This document shows positions 54,501 through 64,000 of a stretch of DNA of 64,000 nt, piece by piece. The stretch comes from Prosapia bicincta (Eukaryota; Arthropoda; Insecta; Hemiptera; Cercopidae). The position numbers and the translations under genes are program-made. Every line of letters starts with the position of its first letter. Positions within the stretch are counted from its first letter, which is position 1. The stretch is from the NCBI GenBank assembly GCA_036971475.1, contig JBAIZL010000001.1:105930350-105994349 (forward strand), given 5' to 3'. The notes under the pieces are model-generated. The model ran no database searches. It was not told where the DNA came from and worked only from the letters and a program-made list of their open reading frames with translations.

Positions 54501-57180
54501 AATTTAATTAAATTGATGTAGATATTGTAAAAAGTGTGTAAATATGTTTGTTCATTAGTGTAACAAATCGCATTGAAGAAATAGTTGAGGTGGGGGTTAA
54601 TAATTCATTTTTGGCATGCTAATCAATTAAAACCATAAAAATCAAAAATATATTTGGTACTGAGGGTCGCATTTTTTATTGATTAATCTGGTAGTGAATG
54701 GGTTAAAGTAGTAAACATCTTAAAATTCAAAATTGACAAAATACCAGAAACAGATTCTACCAAATTCTGAACATCCTTTAACTATAACATGGGTGCAAAT
54801 TACATAAATATGCCATTAAATATACACATGAGCCGTTGATCATATAAAATCAAAGGCACTAAACACTTTTAAATGTTTTTTAAAACTAGTAGCTCACGCG
54901 AAGATGGAATCAACAAATGTGAAAATCTAAGGGTTATGAGGATCCACTATTACAATTATACAACAAATACTTACTCTGTGAAATGAAGATTAAGTAAAAA
55001 CAATTTTTTTAAATTGCTTGTTTTTGTAGTAACACTTTTTCGTTGATGCAAATTACAAAGCTTAAGCTCTCATAATATTATTATCAGTCGCTATAAATAA
55101 AAATAGAATCTACAATAAACCACAATCTACAACTGTAAAAGCTGGCTAAGACAAAATTCTTTTAAAACAGTTGTTTATATATTATGCCAGTTTTCAATTG
55201 TCCGTATTAATAATGGGGTCTTGTTAACTTAACAGGCCCATGACACCTGACTATGAATACTTTTCCAAAATAGGTCACATTTATCACTCTATTGTTCTTC
55301 GCTTCCACTCAATTGTATCTCTTGGTGGGTCCGTTACATTATTTAAAGTCACATAGGTGGGCAGCTCCTGTCAGTGTCACATCTGCGGATTGATCAATAT
55401 CGTATGGAATTTAGCAGCATTACTTTGTTTCGCCAGCATATTATGAAATTGGTATGAAGAGTTGTTTAATTGACCACAAACTTGTAAAACAATCAATGCT
55501 ATTTGTAAGGTGAAATTATACATCTTAACTATGTGCAGAACGGAAATATAATTCATAAATCTAGTATTAGAAATTGCAGAGTTAGGAAGCATATAAGGGA
55601 TAATAATATTGTCAGCTTAACACATAATACTGCCATCCAATTGGTCACCAGGTTAGTAGCGTGGATCATAATTATCCGTTTTTGTAAGTGTTAGCAAAAT
55701 GGGACTCTTGCTCTACAGTAGTAAAAAATCATCAATGCATTTAAGAAAATGTGTCTTTAGTAAAAAGGACGGGTCGATAAATATTTCTATATGGGTGGAA
55801 AGATTCTAATTTAATAACAATAGGTGACCCTTGAAGAAATTGCATGGATTCTACCTTCCTCATTATTGTTGCTGGTGCACCCGTCTGGTTGACAAGACCC
55901 TAATAACGTAGTTTAACTGTAATACATCGATGTTGATAATTATCTCTTTAAATCATCTCATGCTAAATTTTTTACAATGAAGTTTTGAAAAAAACAATAA
56001 CTTCTCAATTCTGCATTATAACTTTATTTGATAGAAGAATTATCATCAATGGATAGTGTTCATACAGAAATGTATACATTGTGATATAATTAACTTTAAG
56101 AAAAATAGAATTTCAAATGGCACATCAACAAAATATACTATTGGCATATAGCAAAAAATGTATCAGTTACTCATACAGTATAGTTTCAAAATTAATTGTT
56201 AGTGTTTGGCCCACTACCTTAAGTGCATCCTTAAGGATAAAGTCTTTGTTTATATTCAGATTATCACATAAGATAACTATCTTAGTTTCATACTAAGACT
56301 GTCTTATCTGATTAGGAATGATATTTTCAAATAAGTCTTTATATTACATTTCCTGCTGTAATTTGGATATTACAATGAAATGTTTTGGTAGAAATTTAAA
56401 CGTACGGCATTAACTTTATTTATTAAGAAATAGCTTTATTTCAAAAAATTACAAATGTTATTTCTTGTTAATTTTGTTATTCTATCATAGTTGGTAAAAA
56501 TTTTACATTCATACTAATTAAAATGAAACTTTTATTTGACATAACAACTCATATAAAAATGTACATGTAACAGAAACCTATTTCAGACACTGCCTGTCCT
56601 CAGGGATCACCATACCTACTTCTTTTCTGACTGACTGGCTGAAACCCCAACCATCCTAGTATTCCCAACCATGCAGAATAATGAACTACAACCCAACATT
56701 GGTAAAATCCTGTACTTACTTCAAACCATTAAAGAGCAAAACTAATTCACCTTCAACACTAAATTTTACTCTTAACCAGATGACCCACACGTGGAGCTAT
56801 GCAATCATCTGCCTCCTCAATCAAATATTTTTATAGCACATTGAAAAAAAAACACAGGTCTACTTTTGTTTTACATTAAATTTTAATATTAATTTTCATT
56901 GTGTATATATATATATACACACATCAATTATATACTAATTAAGATGAAATGGTGTTTGGTTAATCAATCAATATTTGAAAAGTAATATGAATGGTAAAAT
57001 ACGAATAGTATGAATAGAAAAATAATATGAAAAGTAATATTTGCAAATAAATATGGAAAAATAATAAGCCCAAATTTAAATAGATTGCAGTACCTTTACT
57101 AATAAATAAGTCAATAAGTTTTAAATTTGATCGTTTCTTGGCAGCCAAATCAAACATTTGTTTCAATAACATGAGCTGCA
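54501..57180. other. Unassigned flank sequence
   Basis: Contains short protein-like words without a clear domain, for example DTACPQGSPY at about 56588-56620 on the plus strand, which resembles a reverse transcriptase PQGSP motif. A (TA)n run lies near 56905. No gene was recognised. Confidence 0.3.
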
Positions 57181-57184
57181 CAGA

Positions 57185-58250
57185 ATCACTCTCCTTTTGC
57201 TCTTTAAACTAAGGAATCACAATGTCCAAAGCTTTCATTACATCTTCGATTTTTATCATTGTATTCTTCTTCCTCTTCCTCTAGCAGCACTTCGTTCTTC
57301 TTGCTGTAAGAGACAAGATTTTGTTGTCATTAAAAAATTCAAATCCTAGATCATTGTGATTCCCTAACCACTCACTCAAATTCTCTGTGTCACAATCAGA
57401 AAACCTGAAATCTTCTAGCACAGACCTACAATTGTTTGAATACCTTCAATGTTGTTTTCCTTGGTTGGGGTTTCAGGTGTTTTCTCAGTTAATTTACTCC
57501 AGGCCTTGATCTAGTTTTCCCTAGTGAAATACACCCAACTAGCATGTAACAACAGTCTTTGATGTTTTTTAGAAAACTCCACAAATCTTTCTTTGTCTTC
57601 CTCATTTATTAGTAACAACCAACACAACACTTCTACTTTGTACACAATTTTCATACAGTTTATCAATTTCTTCTTGATCCATTGGTTGGAGTAATGCTGT
57701 TACATTGGAAAGTAAATAAACCACTTCAAATTTGTCACCAACTGAATTCAGTGAGGCATTTTTTGGATAGGCTCATTATCAGTCAAAAGTAGTAGTCAAA
57801 ACTTTTCCAGTTTTCTTTTGCTCTTTTGGAATTTTTTCACGCATGGAATGAATACCTGGGAGTACCAGTCATTAAAAATGTCTGTCATCCACACATTTTT
57901 TTAACAGTTAATTGATGTTTAGGATAATTGATGTTTGGATCAACTATCTACTTTGCATGTGTAAAAAATTAAGAGCACCATGGTAAAAGAGTATATATGA
58001 TTTTCTAACAAAATTCAAGCTTGTTTGATTTTATTAATACAGTTTTTAAAAACCATTTGATCATCAAGCAAGAATATTCTAGCTTCTTTGGTCTTTCTAT
58101 CAATTACCTGGCACCAGCTACTCACCATTGCATTATATTTGGTACAGTCAGACATTCATACCATAGCTAATCCTTTTGGCAGCTTTCCAAATAGGCCAAA
58201 TGAGACTCTACTTTATTTCTTAAAATATATAGAGACTTTTATGGCTTTAA
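57185..58250 (-). pseudogene. Second Tigger/jerky-type transposase remnant
   Basis: Minus strand, several frames: KNVWMTDIFNDWYSQVFIPC, VKKFQKSKRK, LLLTDNEP, then the Q.MDQE.I-like region and an acidic, Glu-rich tail around 57240-57300. The order WMT..F..W....F.P...K....LLL.DN.P...LQPMDQ marks the catalytic half of Tigger-like transposases. Many stops and frameshifts; it is clearly a different copy from that at 52.7-53.7 kb by sequence. Confidence 0.7.
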
Positions 58251-59311
58251 AAACGTTTATAATTACAAATTAATTGTTTATGATCATATAGTTTCTGAAA
58301 TAAGAACTTTAACTATCTGAACAAGTGAATGGAGATAAGTTTAAAAAAAGAAGGTGTGGAATTCCTGATAACTATAATATAACAAAGTTATGAAACCTAG
58401 AAGATAACAATTCCAAAACTTCTACTAATCTTCAACCTTTCGAACAAATTTTTAAAAATTCAAAATTTTCAGCAGAAACCTACACATATTATTAGGGAAG
58501 GACAAAAATTAATTTAAAGAAAAAGAATGAAAAATGTATTAAACATTTTTTATTTTTCTTAACATATCAACTCGTTTTCTATTTATACACAAAGAATTAG
58601 AAAAAATTACAAAATATAATTTACTAACGAAAAGCTGTAAAGACGTTACCTGGTTAAATGAGAAATCTTGAGGACAGTTTCAGATTATTCATCTTTGTGA
58701 AATTTATAGTTTTTTACATACATTTTTAATGAAAAATGTTCTAGAATATTATCTCTTACATTTTTTACAGAAACAAATCCATAGAATTGGTGTTGAAGAT
58801 CCAGTTTTTAACTTTTTAAGAAAAGTAACTTCTTTAAGTAACCTAATGCCTATTTGAAAATCTAAATTTGCAGTTGAATGACCATTTAAAAAAAAAACAC
58901 CTTATTTTTTAAAAATAAGATATTCTTAAAATGTAGCTTTAGCTGTAAAACAGAAATCTGCTAGTATCACAACTCCCTGCCAATCCATACATTGTAATTA
59001 AATTCATGGATTTAATCTCATTTAAATTCATGGATTAAATCCCCCATAGTCTTGAGAATACAACAGAGTTCCTATATTTTTCGGTTCTTTTGGAACAGTT
59101 TTTTTTTTAATGGAACAGGATTGTTTCTCACCTTTCAGACATAAGTACATATTTAGTTACTTAATAATTTCATGTGACATGTAATAAACAATCGGTCTCA
59201 ACAAAAAAAACTTTTCAAAACTAGGGGAGACTCTGTATCCTGTTTCAAAATTATTTTTTACACTGTTGGTAACAGATTATGTAACTTACTTCTTCCAGCA
59301 GGCGTAAGGCT
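58251..59311. other. Unassigned AT-rich sequence
   Basis: Nothing was recognised apart from a short direct repeat (AAATTCATGGATT at about 59002 and 59022). Confidence 0.3.
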
Positions 59312-61450
59312 TCAATTGTAGCCGATGGTCTGATGTTCACGATAGATTGTCATCACAGAGTTCCAATAATATTTGTTTGTGAGTAAGGTATTGATGTCCA
59401 AGGCCTCTGCCCTTAAAAGGTCCCTGGCCAGATTTGGATAACAGCATTTATTGAGGATGTGCTCCAGGACTTCTTCTCCCCTTTGTCATAAGGAGCATTC
59501 TGGCGATGCCGCTAAATTGAACTTATAAAGGTAGGCCTGGGTTAAAATGTGTCCAGTCCGAGCTCTGACTGCAAAAGTACATAGATTTCTCTCGGTTCCT
59601 CTATACATGTTTTTTTTTGTCAGTTCTTTCCAAAGGTTAAATAGGGATCGACCAACAGGACATCGTAACCACTCCTCAGTCCACTTCTCCTAAAAAATCG
59701 CTCTGTGGACTTTTGGCAGTATAAGAGGGAGTATTTTTCTCGGTCAGCAGATCGTATTGCTGAGGCCAATTTCACTACTTCATCAGCTTCTTCATTCTCT
59801 CTCAACCCGCAATGGGCCCCGAACCCACTGGAAGATTATCCTTTTGCCTTCATCGTGCAACATCATGAATTAACCTCCTCAATTCAGCAACAAAGGAGTA
59901 AGATGTAGTGTATGGCAAAACCAGAACTTGGAGGGCTGATTTATAGTCAGTGAGAATACAAATATCACAGATAGATTGACAGCTTACTAGTGCAGCAATA
60001 ATTGCCAGCAATTCAGCATCCATGCTAGACTGGGCGTTGGCTGGTGCAAAAAAAATGATCTCCAGTTTCCAGATTGAAGTAGCCTGCTCCTGATTTTTCC
60101 TTCTCCTTGTCATCTGATCCATCCGTGAAGATTTTTACGTGCTAATAATATTTCTGGTGGAGCATTGCTACAGCTTCAGTCCAGAGGTGTTTAGGGTGAC
60201 TCTCTTTTGTCAATTTATTGGGTAACTCTGTTTCAATCGAGACTCCTATCAATCTTTAAAGAAAATTCATGATATACAATAGGGATATGTTCTGGGCTAT
60301 TGATAGGTAATTGTAATGAGATTTTTCTCACTTGGTTACTGAAAGAGCCCCGATTGTACACATGCTTGAAAGGATCGTTCTTAAGGGATGACGGCTAGTT
60401 GATGCCATAAACTTCTGATGCTTATTCCACATTATTCTTGCTATATATATTTCAAAAGGTTCAATACCAAGTTCAATCTCCATTGTTGCTATTGGTGTAG
60501 TCTTCATACTGCCCAAACAGAGCCTGAGAGCTGCCAATTACAGCCGTCGTGCCTTTGCAAGGTGTGTTGCAGCAGCTCCACCCCACACTTCACAGCCATA
60601 AGTCGCCTTGGATCGCAATAATGTTAAATAGAACGTTTTTATCATTACTGTATCAGCACCCAATTGTCAGCTGAAAACCGCTTTTAGTGCATTTATGTAT
60701 TCTACGCATACAGGTTTTGAGAATGTGGTCAATATGATCTGACTATCTAAGTTTTGGGTCTAACACTATGCCTGAAAGTTTAAAGTTTCAGTTGTGCTTT
60801 ATGGATTTTTTGTCGACTTTCAGGCTTGGTGTGAAATTTGCTAGAGATCCTTCTTGTGAAAAATGAACATTCTGTTTTTTCAGCAGATATTTGAAGATTC
60901 TATTTTTTGCACCCATTTGCCATGCAATCTAGCGCTGTCTGAATTAAATCCTCTGCCTTTTGTTAATTTGAATCAGTGGTCGATGTGTTGTTGTCGTCTG
61001 CATTGACGCAGCAACGTATTTGCACAGGTAAACGATTTTGTGAGATCATGCAATGCAATAGCAGCGTCGGACAGGCAATGCCTACTTGTGGTATACCATT
61101 AGCAACAACGTAAGAAGATGACTCGGTTCCATTAACAGATCCCTGGATAGTTCGGTCTCGTAGGAAGTTATTAATGTATTGCAGCATCCTCCCCCTAATT
61201 CCCAGTTTCATGCATTGAAGAATCACGGTTGTATGTGGTACCTTGTCAAAGGCCACTTCAAAGTCTATTATTACTACATCTGTTGATTGTTTTCTTTCAA
61301 ATCCTTTATAAACACAATCCATGAAGTATAGCAAAGCATCGGTTATACTTCTTTGTTTCCGAAATCAAACATCAAACAGACGGATCTTTTTAAGTCTCCA
61401 TGATAATCGGTTATTTACTAGCCGCTCTAGAAGCTTCCCAAGACAATTAT
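59312..61450 (-). mobile_element. 5'-truncated non-LTR retrotransposon with RNase H (I/Jockey-like)
   Basis: Minus strand, decayed. The reverse transcriptase (61440-60950) shows RLLERLVNNRLSW, IIDFEVAFDKVPHTTVI, GIPQVGIACPTLL and NADD in place of YADD. The RNase H (about 60150-59750) shows MDAELLAIIAALVS, ILTDYKSALQ and LRENEEADEVVKLAS. A C-terminal Cys/His-type tail with EEVLEHILNKCC ends at a stop at 59312. The upstream endonuclease and ORF1 are absent, as expected from 5' truncation at about 61450. RNase H after the reverse transcriptase points to I-like or related clades rather than CR1 or RTE. Many stops and frameshifts; inactive. Confidence 0.85.
60963..61334 (-). pseudogene. Reverse transcriptase core of the non-LTR element
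   Basis: The longest intact piece, 123 codons, covers the motifs FDKVPH (first catalytic Asp in DFEVAFD), the GIPQ turn with Gly-Ser replaced by Val-Gly, and an altered YADD box (NADD). Loss of the Tyr and disruption around GIPQ suggest no activity. Confidence 0.85.

Positions 61451-64000
<2,550 letters not shown>

Overview
The window looks like metazoan nuclear DNA, most likely from an arthropod. It is very AT-rich, has introns of tens of kilobases, long (TA)n, (CA)n and (TG)n tracts, and dense, mostly decayed transposable elements (Penelope-like, LTR and non-LTR retroelements; mariner, pogo/Tigger, hAT and piggyBac DNA elements). I cannot name the species.

Only one host gene is supported. 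On the minus strand, a 36-codon start exon (49834 to 49727) and a 982-bp exon (26721 to 25740) join in phase across a 23-kb intron. Together they rebuild the N-terminal CUE domain and proline-rich middle of a TAB2/TAB3-type adaptor, a subunit of the TAK1 kinase complex that binds ubiquitin. The coiled-coil and NZF zinc-finger exons were not found, so they probably lie left of the window. Almost everything else is intron or 5' flank of this gene filled with repeats.

Layout. 2.4-2.8 kb: Tigger-like transposase scraps. 3.7-5.4 kb: Penelope-like family A, a cluster of palindromes set in (TA)n. 7.9-8.6 kb: a pogo/Tigger short element. 10.2-15.7 kb: a recent, non-autonomous LTR retrotransposon with 1418-bp LTRs and a rearranged protease. 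17.7-18.5 kb: Penelope-like family B ends in (TA)n. 18.9-21.9 kb: two hAT elements. 23.5-24.0 kb: a fold-back element. 25.7-26.7 kb: TAB2/3 exon 2. 28.8-33.7 kb: Tigger-like ends and a fragment with a GQN motif. 37.9-39.7 kb: (TA)n, a 50-bp inverted repeat and an internally inverted family B copy. 44.5-46.9 kb: a fold-back element and the second family A cluster, which holds a GIY-YIG endonuclease reading frame. 48-49.2 kb: a 21-bp minisatellite and a pogo-like element. 49.7 kb: TAB2/3 exon 1. 50.9-53.8 kb: a mariner and a Tigger, both with terminal repeats and broken transposases. 54.3 kb: piggyBac C-terminus. 57-58 kb: another Tigger. 59.3-61.5 kb: a 5'-truncated non-LTR retroelement with reverse transcriptase and RNase H remnants. 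62.3 kb to the end: an unbroken (TG)n tract of at least 1.65 kb.

The most interesting signal is the recurring Penelope-like design: 3'-end sequence joined head-to-head to a sense copy, set in (TA)n, with the symmetry axis at a different place each time. Family B and related 3' ends also carry a small hairpin motif resembling a hammerhead ribozyme core (CTGANGA, stem, GAAA). Its stem is kept by compensatory base changes between copies.
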